Positions 36,900 to 46,878 of a DNA stretch of 63,783 nt are shown piece by piece. The notes under the pieces were generated by a model. That model was not told the DNA's origin. It ran no database searches and saw only the letters and a program-made list of their open reading frames with translations. The DNA is from Neobacillus fumarioli NBRC 102428. GTDB taxonomy: Bacteria; Bacillota; Bacilli; Bacillales; Cytobacillaceae. Each line of letters opens with the position of its first letter. Position 1 is the first letter of the stretch. The position numbers and the translations under genes were made by a program. The DNA is taken from positions 1 to 63,783 of the forward strand of contig NZ_BCUZ01000007.1 in the NCBI RefSeq assembly GCF_001591485.1, read 5' to 3'.

Positions 36900-39134
36900 A
36901 TGAAGAAAGATAAAAATACTAAACAAATAGAAAAAACACAGATCTCAGGGAATATTGTCAAAAAAGCAATCTTGCCAACATTTTGTTTTGCTGCGCTATC
37001 GACAATGGCCTTTGATGAAACCATTTATGCAAAACAAACTACTACTACCGAATATGTGAATGTAACAAGTGGCACACTAAATTTACGAAAAGCTGCTTCC
37101 TCAAACGCTGCTATTATTGCCAGTCTTTCGAAAGGCACTGTCGTAACCGTCTATTCACAAGCCAACGGCTGGGCGAAAGTGACCGCTAATGAGAAGGAAG
37201 GCTATGTCAATTCCAATTTTCTATCATCCAATAATCCTAATCAGACAAGTACTGCTGCAAAAGCTGTCCCCACGACAAAATATGTTAATGTCAGCTCTGG
37301 TTCATTAAATATGCGCAATAGTGCCTCAATAAGCGCTTCGACCATTGTTAAACTTGCTACAGGCACTGCCGTAACAGTTTACTCTGAATCTGCCGGCTGG
37401 GCGAAAATTGAGGCATATGGGAAAACCGGATATGTCAGTTCAGCTTACTTATCAGCTGAAAACCCCAGCCAGGGCAAAACTTCCTCTTCAAAAACAAAAC
37501 AGCCCGTCATTAAATATGTTAATATCAGTTCAACATCTAAATTGAATGTAAGAAAAAATCCTTCCACTAATTCAGCTATTGTGGCTACATTAACAAACGG
37601 TACCGAGGTAGAAGTAAGTACAGAGAATAGTAGCTGGGCAAAAATCCAAGCCAATGGCATAGAAGGCTATGTTAGCTCTGCATTTCTTTCGTCCGCCAAA
37701 TCAAATACCAATTCTTCATCTGCGGCTAAACCAAAAACCACAACTAAATATGTCAATGTCAACATCGGTTCTACATTGAATATGCGGAAAAGTGCTAGTG
37801 AAAATGCATCGATAGTAGTCAAATTAGCTCGCGGAGTAGAGGTAAACGTTGATTCAGAAACAAATGGCTGGGCAAAAGTTGAAGTATACGGTCAAACCGG
37901 ATATGTTAATTCCAACTATTTATCGGTCACAAAACCTGATACTGAAACCAATCATTCACAAGAACCAAGTCCCGGGCAGAGTAATCAGACAAAAGCTGAA
38001 AAATATGTAAACGTTATATACGGTTCAAGTCTTAATATGCGATCAGCTGGCACTTCCAATGCAGCGATCATCGCCAAATTGGCCAGAGGAACGGTTGTCA
38101 CTGTTCTTTCTGAAGCAAATGGCTGGGCAAAGGTAACAGCAAACGGACAAACAGGCTATGTCAGTTCACAGTACCTATCTGCTACACCGCCATTAAGTCC
38201 AAATACATCGAAGAACTCTATAGAAAAAATAACACAAACTTATAATATAAGCTTAAAGGACATGGTGAAATTAGAAATACCCACAAACCCGCAGACAGAT
38301 AAAAAATACAATACCTATATTCGTTCTGATGCATTAACCTTAACCAGTTCTTCAAGCGGAATCGTAAATGGCAATGGCTGGAGTGTAAGGGGCGGAGCCG
38401 GTTTAAACTATTGGATCGTCGGTAAAGTTAACAATCAAGAACCATTAAAAATTCTTGCAAAAGTAAAAGGAACAGACGGCCATGATTGGTACCAGGTTTC
38501 CTATAATAAACAATGGGTAAATGCCAGTCCGGATGATATTTCTTATTACGTAAATCCGGATAACTTTTTAAATAATACAGTAGATTCCTTACAATTTTTA
38601 AAACTGTCGATTACAACAAACCTCAATACCGATGAAGTAAATGAAAGAATTCTAAAGGGAAAAGGAATTCTACAAGGCATGGCTTCAACCTTTATTAAAG
38701 CAAGTAATACATATGGAATTAATGAGCTTTATTTAATTTCCCATGCCTTACTTGAAACAAATAACGGAAAATCGGAACTTGCTAATGGAGTAAAGATTAA
38801 TGGAAGAACAGTTTACAATATGTATGGAATTGGAGCCTATGATCAACGTGCAGTGGCAAGCGGAGCACAGTTTGCTTATAACGCAGGGTGGTTCACTCCA
38901 GAAGCAGCTATTATCGGCGGTGCCAAGTTTATTGCCGATGGATATATCAATGCTGGCCAGGACACACTTTATAAAATGAGATGGAATCCAAGTGCTGCAG
39001 CATTATTGGGCACAGCAACACATCAGTATGCCTCAGATATCGGCTGGGCCGCAAAACAAGTTCAGCAGATTTATAATTTATACAAGTTATTAGATTCATA
39101 TAAACTAGTACTGGAAATCCCGAAATATAAGTAA
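36900..39134 (+). CDS. Secreted SH3b-repeat N-acetylglucosaminidase (GH73-like)
   Basis: 744 residues. The N terminus is a basic stretch plus hydrophobic core (about 20-38) with a possible cleavage after YAK, so it is exported. Five bacterial SH3 repeats follow (each about 60 residues: YVNV.SG.LN(V/M)R..A...A.I...GT.V.V.....GWAKV...G..GYV), separated by Ser/Thr-rich linkers, then a divergent SH3-like segment (about 470-555) and a glucosaminidase domain (about 585-735) with probable catalytic Glu619 in HALLETNNGKS. GGGGGAGGAGCT precedes the ATG. It opposes the direction of its neighbours and is not part of the conserved block, so it is an accessory autolysin. Confidence 0.88.
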   Translation: MKKDKNTKQIEKTQISGNIVKKAILPTFCFAALSTMAFDETIYAKQTTTTEYVNVTSGTLNLRKAASSNAAIIASLSKGTVVTVYSQANGWAKVTANEKEGYVNSNFLSSNNPNQTSTAAKAVPTTKYVNVSSGSLNMRNSASISASTIVKLATGTAVTVYSESAGWAKIEAYGKTGYVSSAYLSAENPSQGKTSSSKTKQPVIKYVNISSTSKLNVRKNPSTNSAIVATLTNGTEVEVSTENSSWAKIQANGIEGYVSSAFLSSAKSNTNSSSAAKPKTTTKYVNVNIGSTLNMRKSASENASIVVKLARGVEVNVDSETNGWAKVEVYGQTGYVNSNYLSVTKPDTETNHSQEPSPGQSNQTKAEKYVNVIYGSSLNMRSAGTSNAAIIAKLARGTVVTVLSEANGWAKVTANGQTGYVSSQYLSATPPLSPNTSKNSIEKITQTYNISLKDMVKLEIPTNPQTDKKYNTYIRSDALTLTSSSSGIVNGNGWSVRGGAGLNYWIVGKVNNQEPLKILAKVKGTDGHDWYQVSYNKQWVNASPDDISYYVNPDNFLNNTVDSLQFLKLSITTNLNTDEVNERILKGKGILQGMASTFIKASNTYGINELYLISHALLETNNGKSELANGVKINGRTVYNMYGIGAYDQRAVASGAQFAYNAGWFTPEAAIIGGAKFIADGYINAGQDTLYKMRWNPSAAALLGTATHQYASDIGWAAKQVQQIYNLYKLLDSYKLVLEIPKYK

Positions 39135-39195
39135 GAAAAGCGCAAGGCGCCAAGCTAGTGCCTCCGACTAAAAGCAATAGCTTTTAGTCGTCTGA
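39135..39195. repeat. REP-like dispersed repeat, partial copy 2
   Basis: AAGAAAAGCGCAAGGCGCC start shared with 46879; a CTAAAAGCnATAGCTTTTAG hairpin is shared with the copy at 57010. Confidence 0.6.
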
Positions 39196-39210
39196 TGTTT
39201 ATTAAAATAA

Positions 39211-39236
39211 CAGGGCTGCCGATACGGCAGCCCTGA
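39211..39236 (-). terminator. Terminator between glucosaminidase and YyaE-like gene
   Basis: CAGGGCTGCCGATACGGCAGCCCTG, a perfect 11-bp stem; TTATTTTAA follows on the minus strand. It ends the molybdopterin oxidoreductase gene. Confidence 0.9.
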
Positions 39237-39241
39237 GCTCA

Positions 39242-41257
39242 TTATTCATTCAAGGGAATCCTCTCTAAGTTTACGAGGCAATCATATAAAGTGCTTCCTA
39301 AACCATTATCTGATTCCTTATTAGAGGTCAGTAGATTGACAGATCCGCCAAATTCCTGCCAAATCCCTTCATCAATATTGATGGTGTTAGGATGGGCTGC
39401 AGGTAAAATGGAAATATAGCCCTTCACTTCACCACGATCATTCCATACCCTTACATAGTCTCCATTTTGTAACGATAATTCGTCGGCAATATTTTGGGCA
39501 ATCTCTACTTTCAACTTTACTTTTCCACCCAATAGATGATAATTCTGTGAATGGTTGGAACGCATCGGGTGAATCGTCAGCAGGTTATACGGATATTTAT
39601 CTGCCAAGTCCGGTTTTGACCATTTTGATTCATCCGGAAGCGCTAACGTTAACTTTCCATTTTCACCCTTTTGCTGAGCCAGAAGGGAAGTAAATTCGAA
39701 TTTTCCCGAAGGGGTTTTAAATTTTCGGTCATGCCATGGAATTTTCGCAACAGGTAATTCCATTGTATGCTGTTCTATTAATGATTCCAGTGAAAGACCA
39801 TGCTTGGCTAGCGGTTTTAGCGTCATTTCCAGCCATTCTTTTCTTGTAAATTGAAAATCCTGCCCAAATCCAAGCCGCTCAGCCAATTGGGTCCAAACCC
39901 ACAAATCTGGCTTTGCCTCACCGGGAGCGGAGACAAGTTTTGGGCCGTAATTGACATAATGATGGTACATTGAAGCATAATAAAAATCCTCTTCTTCAAA
40001 TGCTGTTGTTATCGGCAACACATAATCGGCAAGCCGGGCTGTGTCTGTCATATATTGCTCCATAACAACCAATGTATCCACCGAAGTAAAAGCCTTTTCT
40101 ACGATACTCGAATCCGGGACCTGTGTCAGCGGATTACCACAAGTCACGACAATCATTTTAATTTCAGGATTAGTAGCGGTTAAAACGTTTTCTGCCTGTT
40201 TCATAATGGAAAACTGCCGATGGGCCTGCCTGCGATTTGGCATTGTTAACTCTTCAAAAGCAAAACTTTGTCCTACTTGTGTATTAGCATAATTAGCCCC
40301 GCCGCCCGGAATGCCAATGTTACCGCTTATTGCTACAAGAGCATCGATTAAACGGATGGTATTTCCACCATTTCGATAGCGTTGCATTCCTAATCCCATA
40401 TACGTACTTGTCGGTTTATCAGCATATACATAAGCTAATTTGGTGATGAGTTCTGCTGGGATTTCCGTCATTTCACTAATTTGTGCAATTGTCATTTCAT
40501 TTAGCAGCTGAACTAAATCAGTAAAACCATACGTAAACTGCTCAATAAATGTGCGATCTTCTAACCCCAGGCGAAGGATTTCCTTCATAATTCCTGCCGC
40601 TAATAGTCCATCCATTCCAGGTTTTATCGTAATAAAGTCATCGGCTAATTTAGCTGGTGCATTATACAATGGATTGATCACATAAAGTTTTGCCCCAAGT
40701 TTTTTGGCTTTTAACAGTTGTTCATAAAAGTGCATATTGGTTCTGGCTACATTTCTGCCCCAAATGACAATGTTTTTACTATGATAAATATCATTTGGCT
40801 CATGACTGTACGCACCGCCAAAATCCCAATTTTGCGCTTCAATTCCTGCCCCCCAGCATAATGAACCGTAAAGTTCAGTGACGCCTCCATAACAATTAAA
40901 AAAGCGCTGATCCAAGTTTTTCAAAATGCCATTATTGGCATAATCATGGCTATGCAGCACAGCAGTCGTACCAAACCGCGTCTTTATTTCCTTTAATTTG
41001 CCGGCAATTTCATCAAGTGCCTGATCCCAGGAGATTTCTACGAACTGACCGTTGATTTTTTTTAAGGGGTGCAATAAACGTTTAGATGAATTTGTCCGAT
41101 CCACAAGCATTCTTCCCCGGCCGCAGATTTTCCCTTTTGTGATCGGATGATCCGGGTCACCTTCTACTTTCACTACTTTGCCGTTTTCAATTGTCACCTG
41201 TAAACCACAGCTATCCCAACAATTTAATGGACAGGCTGCTTTTCTTATGATGGCCAA
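39242..41257 (-). CDS. yyaE: Molybdopterin-dependent oxidoreductase (YyaE-like)
   Basis: 671 residues of the DMSO reductase superfamily. N-terminal 4Fe-4S site Cys9, Cys13, Cys17, Cys45, then the molybdopterin guanine dinucleotide domains and the C-terminal dinucleotide-binding domain (NLLTIHPMRSNHSQNYHLLGG). No Tat-type RR motif at the N terminus, so it is cytoplasmic. B. subtilis has yyaE at this place; the substrate is unknown, with formate-dehydrogenase or thiosulfate/polysulfide-type activities only distant suggestions. Confidence 0.88.
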   Translation of the reverse strand: MAIIRKAACPLNCWDSCGLQVTIENGKVVKVEGDPDHPITKGKICGRGRMLVDRTNSSKRLLHPLKKINGQFVEISWDQALDEIAGKLKEIKTRFGTTAVLHSHDYANNGILKNLDQRFFNCYGGVTELYGSLCWGAGIEAQNWDFGGAYSHEPNDIYHSKNIVIWGRNVARTNMHFYEQLLKAKKLGAKLYVINPLYNAPAKLADDFITIKPGMDGLLAAGIMKEILRLGLEDRTFIEQFTYGFTDLVQLLNEMTIAQISEMTEIPAELITKLAYVYADKPTSTYMGLGMQRYRNGGNTIRLIDALVAISGNIGIPGGGANYANTQVGQSFAFEELTMPNRRQAHRQFSIMKQAENVLTATNPEIKMIVVTCGNPLTQVPDSSIVEKAFTSVDTLVVMEQYMTDTARLADYVLPITTAFEEEDFYYASMYHHYVNYGPKLVSAPGEAKPDLWVWTQLAERLGFGQDFQFTRKEWLEMTLKPLAKHGLSLESLIEQHTMELPVAKIPWHDRKFKTPSGKFEFTSLLAQQKGENGKLTLALPDESKWSKPDLADKYPYNLLTIHPMRSNHSQNYHLLGGKVKLKVEIAQNIADELSLQNGDYVRVWNDRGEVKGYISILPAAHPNTINIDEGIWQEFGGSVNLLTSNKESDNGLGSTLYDCLVNLERIPLNE

Positions 41258-41335
41258 ACTTTCACCCCCATTTTAACTTTCTATCGCCTATTTTAATAAA
41301 AATAATTGAACTTTTACAAAAAGAAAAGCATGAAT

Positions 41336-41533
41336 TTACCCTTCATGCTTCACTAATACTCTTTTCATTTTACGAGCGAATTCCCTACGCGGAATTAAAA
41401 CACTATGACCGCAGCCTTCGCATTTAATCCGGATATCCATCCCCATCCGGATAATTTTCCAGCGATTTGTTCCGCATGGATGCTGCTTTTTCATCTCTAC
41501 AATATCATTGAGAGCAAATTCTTTTCCTTCCAT
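41336..41533 (-). CDS. yyzM: DUF951 protein YyzM
   Basis: 65 residues: FALNDIVEMKKQHPCGTNRWKIIRMGMDIRIKCEGCGHSVLIPRREFARKMKRVL. A small OB-like DUF951 protein with a CEGCGH pair. Conserved between yyaE/ychF and the MscS gene in Bacillus; function unknown. AGGAGGAAC precedes the ATG. Confidence 0.9.
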   Translation of the reverse strand: MEGKEFALNDIVEMKKQHPCGTNRWKIIRMGMDIRIKCEGCGHSVLIPRREFARKMKRVLVKHEG

Positions 41534-41555
41534 TCATGTTCCTCCTGTCATCTTA

Positions 41556-42431
41556 TTACTTCGGCTTTCCCGCTCCTTCTGGATACATGACAAGTTGCGG
41601 TGGCGGGACTTTTATTCCATGTTCATCCAACAAGAGCTTGATATCCTTGCGAATCGCTCGGGCAATTCCGGACTGCTTCGTTGGCCGTGTTTCCGCCACA
41701 ATCCTTAGTACTACTTCTGTAGGTCCCAGTGTTTGAATACCCAAAAGTTCAGGTGCTTTGATTAAATCTTCATATTGATCCGGCATTTTTTGTAAGCTAT
41801 CCTCAATTACTTTTTCAGCTCGTCCAATATCTTCACCATAAGCAATGGCAATATCAACAACGGCAATACTATTATTTAAAGAAAAATTCGTTACTTGGGT
41901 GATACTTCCATTCGGCAATATATGCAATTCCCCGGTCCAGCTTTTGATTTTGGTTGTCCGTAATCCAATGGCTTCAACATTTCCTTCAAATTGTCCAACC
42001 CGGATATGGTCGCCGACGGAGAATTGATCTTCAAAGATTATGAAAAAGCCGGATATAACATCCTTCACTAAATTTTGTGCTCCGAAACCAACTGCCAAAC
42101 CAACAATCCCTGCTCCGGCAATCAGTGCCTGCACATTAATCCCAAACACGGATAGAATCATCATAAACGTAATAAAATAAACAACATATGAAAGAATATT
42201 TTGTAGAAGTTTAGAAAGGGTTTCCTCTCTCCGTCCAGGCGGCTTCGCAAGCGGTGAAAGGTTCCTGATTTTAAAAATATTATGGATGGCCATTTCCCCT
42301 ATTTTGATTAAGATCTTGGCAATGATCAAGATCACAATAATCTTCAGAAGACCTGCTCCAAATCTTAGCCATGTCTCTTCGTTTTGAAAGGTTTGAAAAA
42401 GTTTTGGAATATTCACAGCTGTTAAGTTCAT
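41556..42431 (-). CDS. Small-conductance mechanosensitive channel (MscS family)
   Basis: 291 residues: helices at about 25-45 and 75-95, and the pore-lining helix QALIAGAGIVGLAVGFGAQNLVKDVISGFFIIFEDQ (about 104-140), then the beta domain with GDHIRVGQFEGNVEAIGLRTTKIKSWTGE. Releases osmolytes under hypo-osmotic shock. It lies 22 bases before yyzM, and AAGGTGTATAA precedes its ATG. Confidence 0.93.
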   Translation of the reverse strand: MNLTAVNIPKLFQTFQNEETWLRFGAGLLKIIVILIIAKILIKIGEMAIHNIFKIRNLSPLAKPPGRREETLSKLLQNILSYVVYFITFMMILSVFGINVQALIAGAGIVGLAVGFGAQNLVKDVISGFFIIFEDQFSVGDHIRVGQFEGNVEAIGLRTTKIKSWTGELHILPNGSITQVTNFSLNNSIAVVDIAIAYGEDIGRAEKVIEDSLQKMPDQYEDLIKAPELLGIQTLGPTEVVLRIVAETRPTKQSGIARAIRKDIKLLLDEHGIKVPPPQLVMYPEGAGKPK

Positions 42432-42664
42432 TTATACACCTTCCTTTAGCTTGATTCCTCTATCATTTTAACAATTTTTCTGATTAGAGAATAGCGTTGT
42501 GTTTATACTTTTCCCCTCTATTTATGTATAGATTTCCGAAAATTTCCGTATAATGATAAGGCAAAGAGGGTATTAAAAAATTTTAAACAATACTAAATGA
42601 ATCTGCCTAATAATGGCTGCATATTATTCTTTTATATTTAATATGTATTTAAGGAGTGGACATA

Positions 42665-43279
42665 ATGAATCTAAAGACCTATTTCTTTGACCGGAGGGGG
42701 AAAGCGCAAATTAATCATGATGATGTTCATGCTGCGGAAGATTTAGCAGCTGAATTGCTGACCATCCTTCCGCCCATGGCGTCCCGCCCGATTGTATTTG
42801 TTTGCATTGGAACTGACCGCTCCACCGGAGATTCATTAGGGCCACTGATCGGTACATTATTAGAGGAGAAAAGACCGAAAGTCTTTTATGTATATGGAAC
42901 ATTAGATGAGCCTATTCATGCTGTTAATTTAGAAGAAAAACTTCATGTAATTATGACAAAACATGCCAATCCGTATATCATCGGAATCGACGCCTGTTTG
43001 GGTCGCATGAAAAATGTCGGTACTATACAAGTTGGCAGCGGCCCTGTCAAACCTGGTGCCGGAGTAAACAAACAACTACCCGCCGTCGGAGATATACATA
43101 TCACCGGAATCGTGAATGTCAGCGGGTTCATGGAATTTTTCGTTCTACAAAATACCCGGTTAAATCTTGTCATGAAAATGGCCAAAACGATTGCTAGCGG
43201 AATCTATCAAGCTAGCCTTGTTTACGCCAAGCAAAGCTGGACACGATTGGATTGGGTAGGAGAAGAACAGACTTATTAA
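42665..43279 (+). CDS. yyaC: Spore protease YyaC (DUF1256)
   Basis: ATG 42665 is preferred (AAGGAGTGGACATA upstream) over GTG 42656. 204 residues: IVFVCIGTDRSTGDSLGPLIGTLL, VYGTLDEPIHAVNL and IGIDACLGRMKNVG, typical of the HyaD/GPR-like fold of YyaC. It is a sporulation-linked protein found only in endospore formers, supporting a spore-forming host. It is transcribed against its neighbours. Confidence 0.92.
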   Translation: MNLKTYFFDRRGKAQINHDDVHAAEDLAAELLTILPPMASRPIVFVCIGTDRSTGDSLGPLIGTLLEEKRPKVFYVYGTLDEPIHAVNLEEKLHVIMTKHANPYIIGIDACLGRMKNVGTIQVGSGPVKPGAGVNKQLPAVGDIHITGIVNVSGFMEFFVLQNTRLNLVMKMAKTIASGIYQASLVYAKQSWTRLDWVGEEQTY

Positions 43280-43282
43280 TGG

Positions 43283-43309
43283 AACAGCCGGTCTAAGAAC
43301 CGGCTGTTT
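43283..43309. terminator. Bidirectional terminator between yyaC and DUF554 gene
   Basis: AACAGCCGGT...ACCGGCTGTT with TTTATTTATTT on the plus side. Confidence 0.85.
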
Positions 43310-43311
43310 AT

Positions 43312-44028
43312 TTATTTAAAATAAAAATGAATACTATACAAAATTGTAGAGATGATTCCTACTACGACAATACCGGGAAGGAAGTTGGCAACTTTTATTT
43401 TTGTCAGCCCAATTAAATTTAAGCCAATAGCAAATATCATAATCCCTCCGGCAGATGTCATTTCGATAATAAATTGATTCATTAATTCTTTCGGAATAAA
43501 TTGGTTGATTTGCGTAGCAAATAAAGCAATTAAGCCTTCGTAAACAAGTACAGGCACAGCTGAAAAAATAACGCCCATTCCAAGTGTTGTTGTTAACATT
43601 AATGCCGTAAAACCATCGATGATAGACTTCATATATAAAACGGAATGATCCCCGCTAATTCCGCTGTTAAGGGCACCAATAATTGCCATTGCCCCAATAC
43701 AAAAAATCAGTGTCCCTGTAACAAATCCTTCTGAAATGCTGTCTTTTTCGTTTGAACCGAGTTTTCTTTCGAGCCATAATCCTAAATCATTTAATTTATC
43801 CTCCAATTTCAACGATTCTCCAATAATGGCACCGAATACGAGGCTAATAATGACTATAACGAAATTTTGACTTTTTAATCCCATTTGTAAACCGAGAACC
43901 ATAACGGATAAACCAATGGCAAACATAACCGTTGTCTTCATTCCTTCCGGGATTCGGTTCAGCAGTTTCCCAAGCAGGGATCCAATAATAATTAAAAGTA
44001 CATTCACAATGGTTCCTAATAAAAACAT
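43312..44028 (-). CDS. DUF554 membrane protein (YqgA-like)
   Basis: Start ATG 44028 (GGGGGATGACG upstream). 238 residues, about seven hydrophobic helices; MFLLGTIVNVLLIIIGSLLGKLLNRIP and IIGESLKLEDKLNDLG ... GFVTGTLIFCIGAMAIIGALNSGI are DUF554 signatures. A predicted transporter-like integral membrane protein of unknown substrate. Confidence 0.9.
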   Translation of the reverse strand: MFLLGTIVNVLLIIIGSLLGKLLNRIPEGMKTTVMFAIGLSVMVLGLQMGLKSQNFVIVIISLVFGAIIGESLKLEDKLNDLGLWLERKLGSNEKDSISEGFVTGTLIFCIGAMAIIGALNSGISGDHSVLYMKSIIDGFTALMLTTTLGMGVIFSAVPVLVYEGLIALFATQINQFIPKELMNQFIIEMTSAGGIMIFAIGLNLIGLTKIKVANFLPGIVVVGIISTILYSIHFYFK

Positions 44029-44059
44029 CGTCATCCCCCTTTTGCTTACCAAAAAAATA

Positions 44060-44079
44060 AACCATCCGTCAGATGGTTA
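44060..44079 (-). terminator. Terminator of parAB
   Basis: AACCATCTGACGGATGGTT then TATTTTTTTGG on the minus strand; it overlaps the parB stop. Confidence 0.85.
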
Positions 44080-44931
44080 AAAAGTATCATCATGATCTAA
44101 TAATTCAAGGATTCTTTCTAAATCCTCCTGGGAGAAAAATTCGATTTCAATTTTCCCTTTATTTTTGTTTTGCTTAATATGGACAGTTGTTCCAAAACGT
44201 TCTCTTAAGGAATGCTCACGTTCTACAATAAAAACATCCTTTTTCTGTTCTTGTTTTTTTGTTTCACGTGAAACATTCTCATTTAATTGCTGAACCCATT
44301 TTTCCAACTGGCGTACATTTAGTGATTCCTTGATGACCTTTTCCACAACTGCAGGAAGTTTGGCCTTCTGCCGTAATCCTAATAAAGCGCGACCATGGCC
44401 CATTGTTATTTTCCCTTCGGATATCAACTCTTGAATGGCAGGCGGAAGCGAGAGGAGTCGGATATGATTCGCAACATGCGGCCGGCTTTTTCCTAAGCGC
44501 TTGGCTACTTCTTCTTGAGTTAGCTTCAGCTTTTCCATTAATGTTTGGTAGGCCAATCCCTCTTCAATAGGATTTAAATCCTCACGCTGTAAGTTTTCCA
44601 GTACAGCAAGTTCCATCATTTGCTGTTCCGAAAACTCCCTGACAACCGCGGGAACCGTTTCGAGTTTGGCCTCTTTGGCGGCACGGAAACGCCGCTCTCC
44701 AACTACAATTTCATACCCCTTAATGCTCTTTCGGACAATCAGCGGCTGCAATATTCCATGCTCTAGAATAGAATCCTTTAATTCTTCAATCGCTTTTTGT
44801 GCGAAAGTCTTCCTTGGCTGGTAAGGGTTTGGGCGCAGTTCCTTCAATTTAATTTCTTGAACTGTCTCTTCCTTATCAACAGCCTCCGTATTAAAGAATG
44901 CATTCAGACCTTTTCCTAACCCTTTAGCCAT
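44077..44931 (-). CDS. parB: Chromosome partitioning protein ParB (Spo0J)
   Basis: 284 residues. The CTPase/ParB N domain carries GERRFRAAK, followed by the helix-turn-helix LTQEEVAKRLGKSRPHVANHIRLLSLP that reads parS, and a C-terminal dimerisation domain. It overlaps parA by eight bases. A parS site (44260-44275) is inside the gene, as in B. subtilis spo0J. It recruits SMC and helps segregate origins. Confidence 0.97.
   Translation of the reverse strand: MAKGLGKGLNAFFNTEAVDKEETVQEIKLKELRPNPYQPRKTFAQKAIEELKDSILEHGILQPLIVRKSIKGYEIVVGERRFRAAKEAKLETVPAVVREFSEQQMMELAVLENLQREDLNPIEEGLAYQTLMEKLKLTQEEVAKRLGKSRPHVANHIRLLSLPPAIQELISEGKITMGHGRALLGLRQKAKLPAVVEKVIKESLNVRQLEKWVQQLNENVSRETKKQEQKKDVFIVEREHSLRERFGTTVHIKQNKNKGKIEIEFFSQEDLERILELLDHDDTF
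44260..44275. promoter_or_regulatory. parS site in parB
   Basis: TGTTTCACGTGAAACA within the parB coding sequence. Confidence 0.93.
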
Positions 44932-45685
44932 TTGCGACCACTTCCTTTGCTAAATCCAAATAAACTTCAGCACCGCGGGATTTGGCATCGTATGTTATGA
45001 TGGGTTCCCCATGGCTTGGAGCTTCACTCAGACGCACATTTCTTGGAATAATGGTTTTATAAACTTTATCTTGAAAGTACTTTTTCACTTCTTCAATGAC
45101 TTGAATACCGAGGTTTGTCCTTGCATCAAGCATGGTTAATAACACACCTTCGATTTTCAAGTCCTGGTTTAAATGCTTTTGCACCAATCTGACCGTATTT
45201 AATAATTGGCTTAATCCTTCTAAAGCGTAATATTCACATTGTACCGGAATTAGTACCGCGTCAGAGGCAGTCAAAGCATTGATGGTTAGTAAGCCTAACG
45301 AAGGCGGACAATCAATAATGACATAATCAAATTGACCTTTTACTTCTTCGATGGCTCTTTTCAAGCGAACTTCTCTTGAAATGGTGGGAACTAATTCAAT
45401 TTCAGCCCCGGCAAGTTGAATAGTGGCCGGAATACAATATAAATTTTCCACAGCTGTTGTTTTAATGACTTCTTGCGCCTTAACATCATCTACTAAAACA
45501 TCATATATACATTGATCTACTTCTGCTTTTTCAATTCCAACTCCGCTTGTTGCATTTCCTTGCGGATCAATGTCCACTATTAAGACACGTTTCCCTATGT
45601 AAGCTAAGCAGGCGCCCAGGTTGACAGAAGTAGTGGTTTTACCAACTCCGCCCTTTTGATTGGCGATAGAAAGAATTTTACCCAC
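44924..45685 (-). CDS. parA: Chromosome partitioning ATPase ParA (Soj)
   Basis: 253 residues. Deviant Walker A KGGVGKTTT (11-19), DIDPQGNATSG, and VIIDCPPSLGLLTINAL. It works with ParB in origin separation and regulates DnaA activity in Bacillus. GGTGACATTGTG precedes the ATG. Confidence 0.98.
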   Translation of the reverse strand: MGKILSIANQKGGVGKTTTSVNLGACLAYIGKRVLIVDIDPQGNATSGVGIEKAEVDQCIYDVLVDDVKAQEVIKTTAVENLYCIPATIQLAGAEIELVPTISREVRLKRAIEEVKGQFDYVIIDCPPSLGLLTINALTASDAVLIPVQCEYYALEGLSQLLNTVRLVQKHLNQDLKIEGVLLTMLDARTNLGIQVIEEVKKYFQDKVYKTIIPRNVRLSEAPSHGEPIITYDAKSRGAEVYLDLAKEVVANG

Positions 45686-45871
45686 AATGTCACCTACCCT
45701 TAATTTCTACAATTGTCTTACTTTTTTATTCTATCAAATTAATGATTCACTTACCCTAGATTTAGATAGAGAAATTCCATTTCTTTATTTTAACACGAAT
45801 TTTATTCGATGTAGTTTTTTTAAAAAAAATAATCCAATAGACAGGTGAAGGGGATGTTCCCAGTTATATAA

Positions 45872-45911
45872 AAATGAGGACCAAACAATGATTTTGTTTA
45901 GTCCTCATTTA
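45872..45911 (-). terminator. Terminator of noc
   Basis: AAATGAGGACTAAACAAA...TTTGGTCCTCATTT stem with TTTATATAA on the minus strand. Confidence 0.85.
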
Positions 45912-45917
45912 CTTCAT

Positions 45918-46778
45918 TTATTTTTTCTTTGGAATACGGATTGTGAATTGGTAATAATCATCAAATTCTTCTTCCTCAGCATCAAGGGTAATCCCACTAT
46001 CTGTTACCATACTAAGTGATTGGCGGATGGTATTGACGGCAATTCTCATATCTTTACTGAAGGCTTTTCGTTTTGGTTTTGGCTTTACATTTTTTTGTTC
46101 TAATAGTCGGACAACCCGCTCCTCGGTCTGCTTCACATTTAAATTTTTCTCAATAATTTCTCCTAGAACAGCAATCTGTTTCTCCGGATCTTTTAACGGA
46201 ATGAGTGAACGGGCATGACGCTCGGTAATCGTTTTATTTAACAATGCATCCTGGACGGGCTGCGGTAATTTTAAGAGCCGCAGTTTGTTGGCAACAGTAG
46301 ACTGCCCTTTCCCAAGGCGCTGGGCAAGTGCTTCCTGTGTTAAATTATGCAATTCAAGCAGCTTCCCGTAAGCAATTGCTTCTTCAATGGGCGACAATTC
46401 TTCCCTCTGCAGGTTCTCTATAAGGGCAACAGATGCTGTTTCCGCATCAGATAAATTCTTAATAATGGCTGGAGCCTCTGTCCAGCCCAGTTTTTTCATC
46501 GCCCGCCAGCGCCGTTCACCCGCAATAATTTCATATTTGCCAGGAGCAAACTCCCGGACTACGATCGGCTGGATAATACCATGTATATGAATCGTTCTTG
46601 ACAATTCCTCAATCTTCTCTTCATCAAATACCGTCCGCGGCTGAAAACGGTTAGGAATGATTTGATCAATCAGTACTTTTTTTATTTCATCATGCTTCTC
46701 AGCTGTTAATTCTTTTTCGAGCTCAAGTGTCTGTCCTTTATCACCAAGACCAAAAAAGCGTGTAAATGAATTTTTCAT
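45918..46778 (-). CDS. noc: Nucleoid occlusion protein Noc
   Basis: ATG 46778 (AAGGTGGTGTTGGGG upstream) gives 286 residues beginning [14 protein letters not shown], the amphipathic membrane-targeting helix of Noc. The open frame extends another 75 codons upstream, but only through a REP-like repeat. ParB-like domain with [12 protein letters not shown] and [27 protein letters not shown]. Binds Noc sites and membrane to block FtsZ over the nucleoid. A parB paralogue. Confidence 0.95.
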   Translation of the reverse strand: MKNSFTRFFGLGDKGQTLELEKELTAEKHDEIKKVLIDQIIPNRFQPRTVFDEEKIEELSRTIHIHGIIQPIVVREFAPGKYEIIAGERRWRAMKKLGWTEAPAIIKNLSDAETASVALIENLQREELSPIEEAIAYGKLLELHNLTQEALAQRLGKGQSTVANKLRLLKLPQPVQDALLNKTITERHARSLIPLKDPEKQIAVLGEIIEKNLNVKQTEERVVRLLEQKNVKPKPKRKAFSKDMRIAVNTIRQSLSMVTDSGITLDAEEEEFDDYYQFTIRIPKKK

Positions 46779-46878
46779 CCCCAACACCACCTTTATGAAA
46801 CTCCCTATTACATAATTCTCTGCATAAATTGATTCTTCCTGCCTAGGATACCATTTTTGCTGAAGAATTGTCAGTACT

